From assembly GCF_947488135.1 (NCBI RefSeq), contig NZ_CANKYW010000003.1, positions 1 to 64,000 of the forward strand: a stretch of 64,000 nucleotides of DNA. The letters are read 5' to 3'. Made by a program: the position numbers and the translations under genes. This DNA is from an uncultured Marivita sp. Lineage in GTDB: Bacteria; Pseudomonadota; Alphaproteobacteria; Rhodobacterales; Rhodobacteraceae. Shown piece by piece: positions 1-7,877 of the stretch (position 1 is its first letter; each line of letters opens with the position of its first letter). Under the pieces are notes generated by a model. That model did not search any database. It saw only the letters and a list, made by a program, of their open reading frames with translations, and was not told the DNA's origin.

Positions 1-315
<315 letters not shown>

Positions 316-335
316 GCGGTCGTATTCAAATTGCG

Positions 336-358
336 CGGGACGGTGTCATGCCGTCCCG
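336..358 (+). other. Hairpin in the tuf-rpsJ intergenic region
   Basis: An 8-bp perfect stem (CGGGACGG paired with CCGTCCCG) surrounds a 7-nt loop, 21 bp after the tuf stop. No T-run follows, so it is not a standard rho-independent terminator. It could be a processing or attenuation site between the tuf and S10 blocks; this is inference from the fold only. Confidence 0.5.
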
Positions 359-432
359 TATCCGGTTCGAAGAAGGGGCAGGGTGGTCTTGCTTCGTCCT
401 CTCAACCGCAACGCCAATAAAGGCTAAGACCA

Positions 433-741
433 ATGCAAAGCCAAAACATTCGCATTCGGCTCAAGGCGTTTGATTACCGTGTGCTCGATGCGTCGACACA
501 GGAAATCGTGAACACCGCAAAGCGGACGGGCGCCACAGTGCGCGGCCCGATCCCGCTGCCGAACAAGATTGAGAAATTCACCGTTCTGCGGAGCCCGCAC
601 GTCAACAAGAAGTCGCGTGACCAGTGGGAAATTCGGACTCACAAGCGTCTGCTCGACATCGTTGATCCGACACCGCAAACCGTTGATGCGCTGATGAAGC
701 TCGACCTCGCCGCTGGCGTGGATGTCGAGATCAAGGTTTAA
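433..741 (+). CDS. rpsJ: 30S ribosomal protein S10
   Basis: A 102-residue protein, normal length for S10, starting [19 protein letters not shown] and containing the conserved segments GPIPLP and [10 protein letters not shown]10 binds 16S rRNA in the 30S head and, as NusE, takes part in transcription antitermination. It is the first gene of the S10 block and is followed after 12 bp by rplC, with an AGGAGG ribosome-binding site at the junction. The 117 bp between tuf and rpsJ contain a hairpin but no convincing promoter that I could pick out. Confidence 0.98.
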   Translation: MQSQNIRIRLKAFDYRVLDASTQEIVNTAKRTGATVRGPIPLPNKIEKFTVLRSPHVNKKSRDQWEIRTHKRLLDIVDPTPQTVDALMKLDLAAGVDVEIKV

Positions 742-753
742 GGAGGGTATCCC

Positions 754-1596
754 ATGATGCGCTCTGGTATCATCGCGAAAAAAGTCGGCATGACCCGGCT
801 TTTCATGGAAGACGGAAAGCAGATTCCCGTGACCGTCCTCCAACTCGACAATCTTCAGGTCGTCGCTCAGCGTACGCCTGACCAGCACGGCTACTCGGCA
901 GTTCAGCTGGGCACCGGTTCGATCAAGGCAAAGCGCGTATCCAAGGCGATGCGCGGTCACTTTGCTGCGGCGAACGTGGAGCCCAAGCGGAAGGTCGCGG
1001 AATTCCGCGTCGCGCCCGAGAACCTGATCAATGTGGGTGAAGAGATCACCGCTGACCACTACTTTGAAGGTCAGTATGTGGATGTCTCCGGCACCTCGAT
1101 CGGTAAGGGTTTTGCCGGTGCCATGAAGCGTCACAACTTCGGTGGTCTGCGCGCGTCGCACGGTGTGTCGATCTCGCACCGCTCGCACGGCTCCACCGGT
1201 CAGTGTCAGGATCCGGGCAAGGTCTTCAAAGGCAAGAAAATGGCCGGTCACATGGGCGCTGTCAAAGTGACGACCCAGAACCTCCAGGTTGTGAAGACCG
1301 ACGCAGAGCGTGGGATCATCATGATCAAGGGCGCCGTTCCCGGCTCCAAGGGTGGTTGGGTGACAGTCAAGGACGCCATGAAGAAGCCGACGCCTGACAA
1401 CATTATCCTGCCCGCCGCTCTGCGGTCGGCTGCTGATGAAGCCAAGCGTCTGGCCGAAGAAGCCGCCGCACAGGCCGCAGCAGAGGAAGCCGCCGCAGCA
1501 GAAGCCGCAGCAGCAGAGCAGGCCGCAGCAGAGGAAGCCGCTTTGAAGGAAGCCGAGGCTGAAATCGAAGCTGAGAAGAAGGAAGGCGACGAATGA
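754..1596 (+). CDS. rplC: 50S ribosomal protein L3 with long Ala/Glu-rich tail
   Basis: L3 nucleates 50S assembly near the peptidyl-transferase centre. Residues 1 to about 210 are a standard L3 ([18 protein letters not shown], then [16 protein letters not shown] and [10 protein letters not shown]). The start could be either of two adjacent ATGs (754 or 757), both behind an AGGAGG site. After about residue 215 the protein continues for some 65 residues as a low-complexity Ala/Glu/Gln tail ending EKKEGDE, built from near-repeated codon blocks and absent from the roughly 209-residue E. coli protein. It overlaps rplD by 4 bp (ATGA), which suggests translational coupling. Confidence 0.97.
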   Translation: MMRSGIIAKKVGMTRLFMEDGKQIPVTVLQLDNLQVVAQRTPDQHGYSAVQLGTGSIKAKRVSKAMRGHFAAANVEPKRKVAEFRVAPENLINVGEEITADHYFEGQYVDVSGTSIGKGFAGAMKRHNFGGLRASHGVSISHRSHGSTGQCQDPGKVFKGKKMAGHMGAVKVTTQNLQVVKTDAERGIIMIKGAVPGSKGGWVTVKDAMKKPTPDNIILPAALRSAADEAKRLAEEAAAQAAAEEAAAAEAAAAEQAAAEEAALKEAEAEIEAEKKEGDE

Positions 1597-2210
1597 AACT
1601 CGACGTGATCAAACTGGACGGCGGCAAAGCCGGGTCGGTCGAGCTGACGGACGAGATCTTCGATCTCGAGCCGCGCGCCGACATCCTGCACCGTGTGGTC
1701 CGCTGGCAGCGCAACAAGGCGCAGCAGGGCACCCACAAGGTGAAAACCCGGTCCGAAGTCAGCTACTCGACCAAGAAGATCTATCGCCAGAAGGGCACCG
1801 GTGGCGCACGTCACGGCTCCCGCAAGGCACCGATCTTCCGCAAGGGTGGCATCTACAAGGGACCGACCCCGCGCAGCCACGCGCATGACCTTCCCAAGAA
1901 GGTGCGCAAGCTGGGCCTGATGCACGCTCTGTCCGCCAAGGTCAAAGACGGCTCGCTTGTCATCATCGAGAACATCGAGTCCGATGGCAAAACGTCCCAA
2001 CTGGCCAAGCAGGTCCGTGACCTGGGCTGGAAGCGTGCGCTAATCATCGACGGGGCCGAGGTGAACGAAAACTTCGCCCGCGCCGCAGCCAACATCGATG
2101 GCCTCGATGTTCTGCCGTCGATGGGGGCAAACGTCTATGACATCCTCAAGCGTGACACGCTCGTGCTCACGAAGGCGGGTGTCGAAGCACTGGAGGCTCG
2201 TCTGAAATGA
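1593..2210 (+). CDS. rplD: 50S ribosomal protein L4
   Basis: A 205-residue L4 of normal length. The extended loop that enters the exit tunnel is visible ([23 protein letters not shown], about residues 64-87), as is the C-terminal EALEARLK. It overlaps rplC and rplW by 4 bp on either side, so the three genes are probably co-translated. In enterobacteria L4 also represses its own operon; no matching leader structure was identified here. Confidence 0.98.
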   Translation: MKLDVIKLDGGKAGSVELTDEIFDLEPRADILHRVVRWQRNKAQQGTHKVKTRSEVSYSTKKIYRQKGTGGARHGSRKAPIFRKGGIYKGPTPRSHAHDLPKKVRKLGLMHALSAKVKDGSLVIIENIESDGKTSQLAKQVRDLGWKRALIIDGAEVNENFARAAANIDGLDVLPSMGANVYDILKRDTLVLTKAGVEALEARLK

Positions 2211-2503
2211 GCGCAAAAGCAGAACATTACGATGTGATCCGCAAGCCGATCATCACCGAAAAGACCACCATGGCGTCCGAAAACGGCGCGGTTGTCTTCG
2301 AAGTGGCGATCGACGCCAACAAGCCGCAGATCAAAGAGGCCGTCGAGGCTCTGTTTGGTGTGTCGGTCAAGGCAGTCAACACGACGATCACCAAGGGCAA
2401 GACCAAGCGCTTCCGCGGCACAATGGGCCGTCGGAAAGACGTGAAGAAAGCCTACGTGACACTTGCCGAAGGCAACACGATCGACGTGACCACGGGTCTT
2501 TGA
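2207..2503 (+). CDS. rplW: 50S ribosomal protein L23
   Basis: A 98-residue L23 with the N-terminal [14 protein letters not shown] and the rRNA-binding loop [24 protein letters not shown]23 surrounds the tunnel exit and is the docking site for trigger factor and SRP. It is the last gene of the first S10 block: instead of running straight into rplB as in most bacteria, it is followed by a rho-independent terminator and a 1.1-kb stretch carrying a minus-strand toxin-antitoxin pair. Confidence 0.98.
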   Translation: MSAKAEHYDVIRKPIITEKTTMASENGAVVFEVAIDANKPQIKEAVEALFGVSVKAVNTTITKGKTKRFRGTMGRRKDVKKAYVTLAEGNTIDVTTGL

Positions 2504-2539
2504 TCGCTTCGGGCTTCGGTCCGGGTTGTGAGAATGAGA

Positions 2540-2573
2540 AAGCCCCTCGCCAGTGATGGCGGGGGGCTTTTTT
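2540..2573 (+). terminator. Rho-independent terminator after rplW
   Basis: A stem GCCCCTCGCC / GGCGGGGGGC (one G:T pair) with a 6-nt loop is followed by a run of T residues, 37 bp after the rplW stop codon. It would end or attenuate the rpsJ-rplW transcript before the inserted minus-strand genes. Confidence 0.88.
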
Positions 2574-2625
2574 ATAGTTGACTACTGACGGGTGAACTAT
2601 TTCGCCCGAACAGCGGCGAAGCCGC

Positions 2626-2764
2626 CGGGCCATCGCCAGACCGCCCGGACGGGCTGGCGGGTTGGTGGCGCCGGTGCCCCGTTCAAAGGTTCTTAGGATT
2701 TGGCAGATATAAAGCGCCGTAGAACGATCATTGGATCGCCATCTCGCGGTCTGGCGATGGCCCG
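2626..2764. repeat. 139-bp element bounded by a perfect 19-bp inverted repeat
   Basis: The arms at 2626-2644 and 2746-2764 are exact reverse complements (left arm reads CGGGCCATCGCCAGACCGC) and enclose 101 bp. The interior begins with a GC-rich stretch and has no open reading frame of note. It lies between the rplW terminator and the end of brnA. It may be a small non-autonomous repeat or a very stable long hairpin. No target-site duplication was recognised. Confidence 0.7.
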
Positions 2765-2775
2765 GATTGCGCGTG

Positions 2776-2793
2776 GTGCGTGTGAACACGCAC
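2776..2793. repeat. Short palindrome of the GTGCGTG/CACGCAC family
   Basis: An 8-bp stem GTGCGTGT / ACACGCAC with loop GA, followed by CTCTA. It belongs with the closely similar palindromes near 6292, 10754, 10793 and 17871, always between genes. Confidence 0.7.
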
Positions 2794-2826
2794 TCTAAGG
2801 TGTGAAGGTAATGGAAATTGTAAGTG

Positions 2827-3087
2827 TCAAGCTTTGTGGGCGTCGGCGTAGGCTTTGAGGACTGCGGCCATGCGTTTGGTATACCCTTTGGGGTCTTCGC
2901 TTTTGAAAAACGCGATCACGTCTTCGGGGAGGCGCAGGCTGACGACGGGTTTGGTGCGGGGTGGGATGACCTGGGCGTTTTCCCAGAAGTCAGAACCGAG
3001 TTCGGAGATGTCGGAAAAGTCGATCTCGGCGTCAGGGCGCTTGGCGATCTCTTCCGCCGTCAGGGGTGTCTTGTAACGCTTGGACAT
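2827..3087 (-). CDS. brnA: BrnA-family antitoxin
   Basis: An 86-residue protein starting MSKRYKTPLTAEEIAKRPDA. The N-terminal region is the acidic toxin-binding part (EIDFSDISEL followed by FWENAQV), and residues 46-80 (PVVSLRLPEDVIAFFK and the following helix) look like a ribbon-helix-helix DNA-binding fold, the arrangement described for BrnA. The start at 3087 is chosen because homology begins there; the longer frame upstream lies inside the toxin gene. It overlaps the end of brnT by 56 bp. BrnA neutralises BrnT and represses the operon together with it (known for the family). Function is inferred from the pairing. Confidence 0.85.
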   Translation of the reverse strand: MSKRYKTPLTAEEIAKRPDAEIDFSDISELGSDFWENAQVIPPRTKPVVSLRLPEDVIAFFKSEDPKGYTKRMAAVLKAYADAHKA

Positions 3088-3349
3088 AGCGCGCGCGTTC
3101 CTGTGTATTGGCCTGCCGGGCGGAAATGATCCGACAGGTGCGATTTCGATCCGTGTGAACGACGACCAGCACCGCAATGCGCTTGACGCAGCCAATGCTC
3201 AGAACCCGAACTTCGCCATAGTCCACACGGGTGTCCAGTGCATCAACTGTGAAGCCATCGAAAATCTCAATCGCCAGTTCAAAGCTGATCCCATGCTTGG
3301 CGATGTTGGACCGGTTCTTGGTGTTGTCCCACTCAAATTTCTGCGTCAT
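3032..3349 (-). CDS. brnT: BrnT-family ribonuclease toxin
   Basis: A 105-residue protein with BrnT signatures: FEWDNTKNRSNIAKHGISF near the N-terminus (residues 5-23) and RIISARQA at 73-80. BrnT is a small RNase of RelE-like fold that arrests translation. Family members are usually about 90 residues; the extra C-terminal tail (DTPDGGRDRQAP) covers the overlap with brnA. It is transcribed against the ribosomal genes and sits inside the S10 block between rplW and rplB, an unusual location. The start ATG directly follows two 12-bp tandem repeats. Confidence 0.87.
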   Translation of the reverse strand: MTQKFEWDNTKNRSNIAKHGISFELAIEIFDGFTVDALDTRVDYGEVRVLSIGCVKRIAVLVVVHTDRNRTCRIISARQANTQERARYVQALQDTPDGGRDRQAP

Positions 3350-3373
3350 TTGTATTACATTTTGTTTTACATT
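3350..3373 (-). promoter_or_regulatory. Tandem 12-bp repeats before brnT: candidate BrnA operator
   Basis: Read on the minus strand, AATGTAAAACAA is followed directly by AATGTAATACAA (11 of 12 identical), and the second copy abuts the brnT ATG. The stretch is much more AT-rich than its surroundings. Toxin-antitoxin operons are usually autoregulated through repeats overlapping the promoter or start region, so this is a plausible operator. Binding is inferred, not shown. Confidence 0.55.
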
Positions 3374-3514
3374 GCAACTTCTGCTTGCATGTTAAGTCTT
3401 CGCTATTTCTGGTTAAGCGGTGATTAGTGCGGACATTGCCGAACACCCTGAAGGCACGAGGTATCGGAGCGCTTGACGTCGTGGCCCACACCTCCTAGTA
3501 AGCCCCAACCGCGC

Positions 3515-3540
3515 AGCCCCGGATTCGTCCGGGGCTTCGT
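3515..3540 (+). terminator. Terminator-like hairpin upstream of rplB
   Basis: A perfect 9-bp stem AGCCCCGGA / TCCGGGGCT closes a TTCG loop and is followed by TCGTTGTTG, only weakly T-rich. No gene on the + strand directly feeds it. It might be a leftover terminator or a leader attenuator of the rplB block. The surrounding 297 bp (3350-3646) hold no gene I can support. Confidence 0.5.
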
Positions 3541-3547
3541 TGTTGCG

Positions 3548-3576
3548 TTAACCGGGGACCTTCGGGGCCCTATACC
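3548..3576 (+). promoter_or_regulatory. Candidate sigma-70 promoter for the rplB block
   Basis: TTAACC and TATACC are separated by 17 nt, 71 bp upstream of the rplB start. The -10 resembles the TATACG boxes in front of rpmC, rplO and the SuhB-like gene, but the -35 is weak. Expected on logical grounds, since a terminator separates rplW from rplB. Confidence 0.4.
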
Positions 3577-3646
3577 AACGGCGGATACGTCCGCCCAAAC
3601 ATAGCGGGTCAAACAAGACCTGCACTGCTAACGGAAGACAGAAAGC

Positions 3647-4489
3647 ATGGCACTCAAGTCGTATAAGCCGACGACGCCGGGCCAGCGCGGGCTGGTGCTG
3701 ATCGACCGTTCGGAGCTGTGGAAAGGCCGTCCGGTCAAATCCCTCACAGAGGGTTTGACCAAATCGGGTGGCCGGAACAACACCGGACGTATCACATCCC
3801 GTCGTCGCGGTGGTGGGGCGAAACGCCTTTACCGTATCGTTGATTTTAAGCGGAACAAGTTTGACGTGAGCGCGACCGTCGCGCGCATCGAATATGACCC
3901 CAACCGCACCGCCTTTATCGCCCTTGTCCAGTACGACGATGGTGAGCAGGCCTATATCCTCGCACCTCAGCGCCTTGGCATCGGTGACCGCGTCGTCGCC
4001 TCGCAAAAGGCCGACGTGAAGCCGGGCAACGCGATGCCGTTCTCGGGTATGCCCATCGGCACGATCGTTCACAACATCGAGCTGAAGCCTGGAAAGGGTG
4101 GTCAGATCGCGCGTGCAGCCGGCACCTACGCTCAGTTCGTGGGCCGTGACGGCGGTTACGCTCAGATCCGTCTGAGCTCGGGCGAGCTTCGCCTGGTCCG
4201 TCAGGAATGCATGGCCACCGTGGGTGCCGTGTCGAACCCGGACAACTCGAACCAGAACTTCGGTAAAGCGGGCCGCATGCGCCACAAGGGCATCCGTCCG
4301 AGCGTGCGTGGTGTCGTCATGAACCCGATCGACCACCCGCACGGTGGTGGTGAAGGCCGGACCTCTGGTGGTCGTCACCCGGTGACGCCGTGGGGCAAGC
4401 CGACGAAGGGTAAGAAGACCCGCAACAGGAACAAGGCGTCGCAGAAGCTGATCATCCGCTCGCGTCACGCCAAGAAGAAGGGGCGGTAA
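3647..4489 (+). CDS. rplB: 50S ribosomal protein L2
   Basis: A 280-residue L2 of normal length, with [19 protein letters not shown] near the N-terminus and the conserved [21 protein letters not shown] region that reaches towards the peptidyl-transferase centre. L2 is needed for subunit association. It opens the second S10 block and lies 3 bp before rpsS. Confidence 0.98.
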   Translation: MALKSYKPTTPGQRGLVLIDRSELWKGRPVKSLTEGLTKSGGRNNTGRITSRRRGGGAKRLYRIVDFKRNKFDVSATVARIEYDPNRTAFIALVQYDDGEQAYILAPQRLGIGDRVVASQKADVKPGNAMPFSGMPIGTIVHNIELKPGKGGQIARAAGTYAQFVGRDGGYAQIRLSSGELRLVRQECMATVGAVSNPDNSNQNFGKAGRMRHKGIRPSVRGVVMNPIDHPHGGGEGRTSGGRHPVTPWGKPTKGKKTRNRNKASQKLIIRSRHAKKKGR

Positions 4490-4492
4490 ACC

Positions 4493-4771
4493 ATGTCGCG
4501 CTCTGTATGGAAAGGCCCGTTCGTCGATGCCTATGTCTTGAAAAAGGCAGAAGCGTCGCGTGAATCCGGCCGCAACGAAGTCATCAAGATCTGGTCGCGC
4601 CGCTCGACGATCCTGCCCCAATTCGTGGGTCTGACGTTTGGCGTCTACAACGGCCAGAAGCATATCCCAGTCAACGTCAGCGAAGACATGATCGGTCAGA
4701 AGTTCGGTGAATACTCCCCGACACGGACCTATTACGGTCACGCGGCTGACAAAAAAGCGAAGCGGAAGTAA
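4493..4771 (+). CDS. rpsS: 30S ribosomal protein S19
   Basis: A 92-residue S19 starting [20 protein letters not shown] and carrying [13 protein letters not shown] and the [11 protein letters not shown] segment, all diagnostic. S19 sits in the 30S head with S13 and contacts the tRNA region. It is spaced 3 bp from both neighbours within the rplB-rplP block. Confidence 0.98.
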   Translation: MSRSVWKGPFVDAYVLKKAEASRESGRNEVIKIWSRRSTILPQFVGLTFGVYNGQKHIPVNVSEDMIGQKFGEYSPTRTYYGHAADKKAKRK

Positions 4772-4774
4772 GTC

Positions 4775-5155
4775 ATGGGCAAGGAAAAGAACCCCCGCCG
4801 CGTGGCTGACAACGAAGCCATGGCGAAGCTGCGGATGCTGCGCACCAGCCCGCAGAAACTGAACCTCGTCGCCGGTCTCATCCGCGGCAAGAAAGTGGAC
4901 AAGGCGCTGAACGATCTGACCTTCTCGAAGAAGCGGATCGCCGGCGACGTGAAGAAATGCCTTCAGTCCGCGATTGCAAACGCCGAGAACAACCACGGGC
5001 TCGACGTCGACGAACTGGTCGTTGCCGAAGCCTATGTTGGAAAGAACCTCGTGATGAAGCGTGGCCGTCCGCGGGCGCGTGGCCGGTTCGGCAAGATCAT
5101 GAAGCCGTTTTCGGAGATCACCATCAAGGTGCGTCAAGTTGAGGAGCAGGCCTAA
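4775..5155 (+). CDS. rplV: 50S ribosomal protein L22
   Basis: A 126-residue L22 with the conserved [20 protein letters not shown] and the tunnel-lining hairpin ending [16 protein letters not shown]. It lines the exit tunnel opposite L4. Its stop overlaps the rpsC start by 1 bp (TAATG), so translation is probably coupled. Confidence 0.98.
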   Translation: MGKEKNPRRVADNEAMAKLRMLRTSPQKLNLVAGLIRGKKVDKALNDLTFSKKRIAGDVKKCLQSAIANAENNHGLDVDELVVAEAYVGKNLVMKRGRPRARGRFGKIMKPFSEITIKVRQVEEQA

Positions 5156-5868
5156 TGGGTAACAAAACCAATCCGATCGGCATGCGTCTTCAGGTCAACC
5201 GCACCTGGGACAGCCGCTGGTACGCAGACAGCAAGGATTACGGCAATCTTCTGCTCGAAGATATCGCGATGCGCGAATTCATCGAGAAAGAGTGCAAGCA
5301 GGCCGGTGTCGCGCGTGTCATCATCGAGCGCCCGCACAAGAAGTGCCGCGTCACCATTCACACCGCACGCCCGGGCGTCATCATCGGCAAGAAAGGCGCG
5401 GACATCGAGACGCTCCGCAAGAAGCTGGCCGCGATGACCGACTCCGAGCTGCACCTCAACATCGTTGAAGTGCGCAAGCCGGAACTAGACGCGCAGCTGG
5501 TTGGCGAAAGCATCGCGCAGCAGCTCGAGCGTCGTGTGTCCTTCCGTCGTGCCATGAAGCGCGCCGTGCAGAACGCAATGCGCATGGGTGCCCTCGGCAT
5601 CCGCGTGAACGTTGCGGGTCGTCTTGGCGGTGCCGAGATTGCACGGACAGAATGGTACCGCGAAGGCCGTGTGCCGCTGCACACGCTGCGCGCCGACATC
5701 GACTATGCCAATGTCGAGGCGGAAACGCCCTACGGCATCATCGGCATCAAGGTCTGGATCTTCAAAGGCGAGATCATGGAACATGATCCGTCTGCGCGTG
5801 ATCGTAAGGCACAGGAACTGCAAGACGGTCCCGCACCGCGTGGTGCTGGCGGCGGTCGGAGGAACTAA
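5155..5868 (+). CDS. rpsC: 30S ribosomal protein S3
   Basis: A 237-residue S3 starting [20 protein letters not shown], with the KH-domain loop [14 protein letters not shown] (about residues 63-76) and the C-terminal [30 protein letters not shown] stretch. It lines the mRNA entry channel. The tail ends in a Gly/Arg-rich segment (GAGGGRRN). Confidence 0.98.
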   Translation: MGNKTNPIGMRLQVNRTWDSRWYADSKDYGNLLLEDIAMREFIEKECKQAGVARVIIERPHKKCRVTIHTARPGVIIGKKGADIETLRKKLAAMTDSELHLNIVEVRKPELDAQLVGESIAQQLERRVSFRRAMKRAVQNAMRMGALGIRVNVAGRLGGAEIARTEWYREGRVPLHTLRADIDYANVEAETPYGIIGIKVWIFKGEIMEHDPSARDRKAQELQDGPAPRGAGGGRRN

Positions 5869-5870
5869 TC

Positions 5871-6284
5871 ATGCTTCAACCAAAGCGTACAAAATTCCGT
5901 AAGATGTTCAAAGGTCGGATCAAGGGCGAAGCCAAGGGCGGCTCCGATCTGAACTTTGGCACCTTCGGCCTCAAGGCGCTTCAGCCTGAGCGTGTGACTG
6001 CACGTCAGATCGAAGCCGCCCGTCGTGCCATGACGCGTCACATGAAGCGTCAGGGCCGCGTCTGGATCCGCATTTTCCCGGATACGCCCGTGACCTCCAA
6101 GCCGACCGAAGTGCGGATGGGTAAAGGTAAGGGCTCCGTGGATTTCTGGGCCGCCAAGGTCAAGCCGGGCCGCGTGATGTTCGAAATCGATGGTGTCGGT
6201 GAGGACATCGCCCGCGAGGCGCTGCGTCTGGCCGCGATGAAGCTGCCGATCAAGACCCGCGTCGTGGTCCGCGAGGACTGGTAA
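5871..6284 (+). CDS. rplP: 50S ribosomal protein L16
   Basis: A 137-residue L16 starting [19 protein letters not shown], with [27 protein letters not shown] and EVRMGKGKG. It organises the A-site region of 23S rRNA. It is the last gene of this block: a palindromic repeat and a strong terminator follow, and then two minus-strand genes separate it from rpmC, which normally comes next. Confidence 0.98.
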   Translation: MLQPKRTKFRKMFKGRIKGEAKGGSDLNFGTFGLKALQPERVTARQIEAARRAMTRHMKRQGRVWIRIFPDTPVTSKPTEVRMGKGKGSVDFWAAKVKPGRVMFEIDGVGEDIAREALRLAAMKLPIKTRVVVREDW

Positions 6285-6291
6285 GCGGTTC

Positions 6292-6311
6292 GGTGCGTGA
6301 GATCACGCACC
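6292..6311. repeat. Short palindrome GGTGCGTGA / TCACGCACC
   Basis: A perfect 9-bp inverted repeat with loop GA, followed by CTACG, 7 bp after the rplP stop. Its arms are identical to those of the copy at 10793-10812. Confidence 0.8.
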
Positions 6312-6323
6312 CTACGAGATTGG

Positions 6324-6356
6324 AAACCCCTGGTGCGAAAGCGCCAGGGGTTTTTT
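6324..6356 (+). terminator. Rho-independent terminator after rplP
   Basis: A long stem AAACCCCTGGTGC / GCGCCAGGGGTTT (one G:T pair) with a GAAA loop and a run of six T residues. It may also serve the minus-strand gene ending at 6359, as the stem is preceded by AAA on that side. Confidence 0.92.
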
Positions 6357-6358
6357 GC

Positions 6359-6538
6359 CTAGTCCCGCCAGGTATCAGCGAGAGGTCCGACCATAATGTC
6401 CTTCAGCGGATGGCCGTGTTTCTTGTGCCATTCCGATCGCGCTTTGAAGGCCTCGGCATTTTCCGCCAACCAAGCCCTACGCTCGCCGTTCTGGGATAGT
6501 GTTTGCTTGTCTGACTTGATTGGCCGGTCTTCCGACAT
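6359..6538 (-). CDS. 59-residue CcdA-like small protein (orphan antitoxin candidate)
   Basis: Starts ATG at 6538 with GGGAG seven bases upstream, 4 bp after the stop of the oxygenase-like gene, and ends TAG at 6359-6361. The protein begins MSEDRPIKSDKQTLSQNGER and continues with a W-x-x-ENAEAF pattern and KKHGHPLKD (about residues 23-47), which resembles the toxin-binding C-terminal part of CcdA antitoxins (ENxxAI, then HGLPL). A CcdA-type N-terminal ribbon-helix-helix is not evident and no CcdB-like toxin gene is adjacent. It may be an orphan antitoxin remnant or an unrelated small protein with the same helix; the assignment is tentative, but the coding potential and coupling look real. Confidence 0.6.
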   Translation of the reverse strand: MSEDRPIKSDKQTLSQNGERRAWLAENAEAFKARSEWHKKHGHPLKDIMVGPLADTWRD

Positions 6539-6542
6539 GGTG

Positions 6543-7163
6543 TCACTCCCATCGATAGTTGAAACTCACCGACACGCGCTCGTCCTCGGACTGGTTCATA
6601 ACCACCTCGTGCCGCAACCAGCTTTCCCAGAGCAGCACATCGCCGACCGATGGCTTTACATAGATAAACGACCGCATCTCTTCGCGCGCGTCTTTTCGGC
6701 GGGGTGGGGCGGCCATCATCATGGCGTGGCGCGGATCTTCCAGCTTCAACGCGGACGCACCTTCGGGCATTGAGACATAGGTCGTGCCCGAGATCACCGA
6801 ATGCGGATGGATGTGGGCGGCGTGGAAGCCGCCTTCGGGCAATATGTTTATCCAGAGGTCTTCCAGAACCAGCTTGCGCCCGTCCAGATCGAACTCCAGA
6901 TCCTCGGCGAAGGCCGCCACATGCGCGTCGAGCGATTTGACCAGATCGGCGAAAATCGGGAAACGCCAAGGTAGGTCGCTCAGGGACGCGTAAGAGGTAT
7001 AGCCCGGATAGGCGTTGTCCTCGCACCACTGCTGACCGGCCTCGTCATCTTCGGCGATGGCAAAACAGGAGGATTCCATTTCTTGCGGATCAATCGCCGG
7101 TCCGTGTTCGGACAAGGGCGCGCGGTAGAGGCGGGTTACGAAGAGGGAAGATATTGTGCTCAT
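6543..7163 (-). CDS. Putative 2OG-Fe(II) oxygenase, TIGR02466-type
   Basis: A 206-residue protein. The region 112-131 (GFHAAHIHPHSVISGTTYV) and the distal 179-202 segment with WLRHEV and SVSFNY match the pattern of TIGR02466 2-oxoglutarate/iron oxygenases: a His-rich metal site before SGxxYV, a distal His (H185) and an Arg (R196) for 2OG. A GAGGGAGG site immediately precedes the ATG. The substrate is unknown. It is inserted on the opposite strand between rplP and rpmC and is followed by a 59-residue CcdA-like gene in the same transcription unit. Confidence 0.75.
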   Translation of the reverse strand: MSTISSLFVTRLYRAPLSEHGPAIDPQEMESSCFAIAEDDEAGQQWCEDNAYPGYTSYASLSDLPWRFPIFADLVKSLDAHVAAFAEDLEFDLDGRKLVLEDLWINILPEGGFHAAHIHPHSVISGTTYVSMPEGASALKLEDPRHAMMMAAPPRRKDAREEMRSFIYVKPSVGDVLLWESWLRHEVVMNQSEDERVSVSFNYRWE

Positions 7164-7230
7164 TCCTCCCTCATAATATGCGTTTCCGGCATTGGCGAGA
7201 GGTCAAGGCCGAAGCTTGAATACAAAGGGG

Positions 7231-7259
7231 TTGCGCGACGCGGACATCCCGCCTATACG
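7231..7259 (+). promoter_or_regulatory. Candidate sigma-70 promoter for the rpmC/spc block
   Basis: TTGCGC and TATACG are separated by 17 nt, 87 bp upstream of the rpmC start. A terminator and two minus-strand genes isolate rpmC from rplP, so a promoter is required here. The same -10 hexamer appears before rplO. Confidence 0.6.
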
Positions 7260-7346
7260 CGCCACTTCATCCACCTCCACCGGGAATCGGGGTGACCCAC
7301 ATCAACGATGGGGCCCGCCGGTGATGTTGATAGAAAGGAATGGCGC

Positions 7347-7553
7347 ATGAACGCCAAGGAACTGCATGACAAGACACCGGATCAGCTCCGGGATGAGCTT
7401 GTTTCGCTGAAGAAAGAGGCCTTCAACCTCCGCTTTCAGCAGGCCACAAGCCAGCTTGAGAACACCGCGCGCATCCGTCAGGTGCGCCGCAACGTGGCAC
7501 GCATCAACACCGTGCTGAACCAAAAGGCGGCTGCGGCTGCCAGCGACGCGTAA
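7347..7553 (+). CDS. rpmC: 50S ribosomal protein L29
   Basis: A 68-residue L29 starting [20 protein letters not shown] at 7347, behind GAAAGGAA; the reading frame is open further upstream, but the family begins here. It has the two-helix hairpin ([20 protein letters not shown], then [16 protein letters not shown]). L29 lies at the tunnel exit next to L23. It opens the third ribosomal block and is 15 bp before rpsQ. Confidence 0.97.
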   Translation: MNAKELHDKTPDQLRDELVSLKKEAFNLRFQQATSQLENTARIRQVRRNVARINTVLNQKAAAAASDA

Positions 7554-7568
7554 GAGGGAGCCAGACAG

Positions 7569-7799
7569 ATGCCCAAACGTATTCTTTCCGGCACCGTTAC
7601 ATCGACAGCAAACGCACAGACCGTGACCGTTTCCGTCGAGCGCCGCTTCAAGCACCCGGTTCTTCAAAAGACGATCCGGAAGTCCAAGAAATATCGCGCC
7701 CATGATGAGGCCGAGAAATTCGCAGTTGGGGACGTTGTCCGCATTCAGGAGTGCGCCCCCAAGTCGAAGACCAAACGTTGGGAGGTTATCGCTGAGTAA
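7569..7799 (+). CDS. rpsQ: 30S ribosomal protein S17
   Basis: A 76-residue S17 starting [20 protein letters not shown], with [23 protein letters not shown] and the OB-fold strand [21 protein letters not shown] primary 16S rRNA-binding protein of the 30S body. It is followed by 78 bp without a gene before rplN. Confidence 0.98.
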   Translation: MPKRILSGTVTSTANAQTVTVSVERRFKHPVLQKTIRKSKKYRAHDEAEKFAVGDVVRIQECAPKSKTKRWEVIAE

Positions 7800-7877
7800 G
7801 CGATAGCCTTTCGGCATTTACGAAACCCCCGGGCCAATGCCTCGCTCTGAGCGGTCCGGGACGTCGGGAGACAGATT

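Noticed and set aside
424-1251. A 275-codon open frame on the minus strand across rpsJ and rplC
   Set aside because: It runs antisense to two certain ribosomal protein genes, has no ribosome-binding site and no recognisable domain; such long shadow frames are common in GC-rich DNA.
3434-3646. Possible tRNA or small RNA in the rplB leader
   Set aside because: There is no cloverleaf or TPsiC-like arm; only a terminator-like hairpin and a weak promoter can be supported.
3548-5137. A 529-codon minus-strand frame opposite rplB-rpsS-rplV
   Set aside because: Fully antisense to three conserved genes, composition-driven and without protein-like features.
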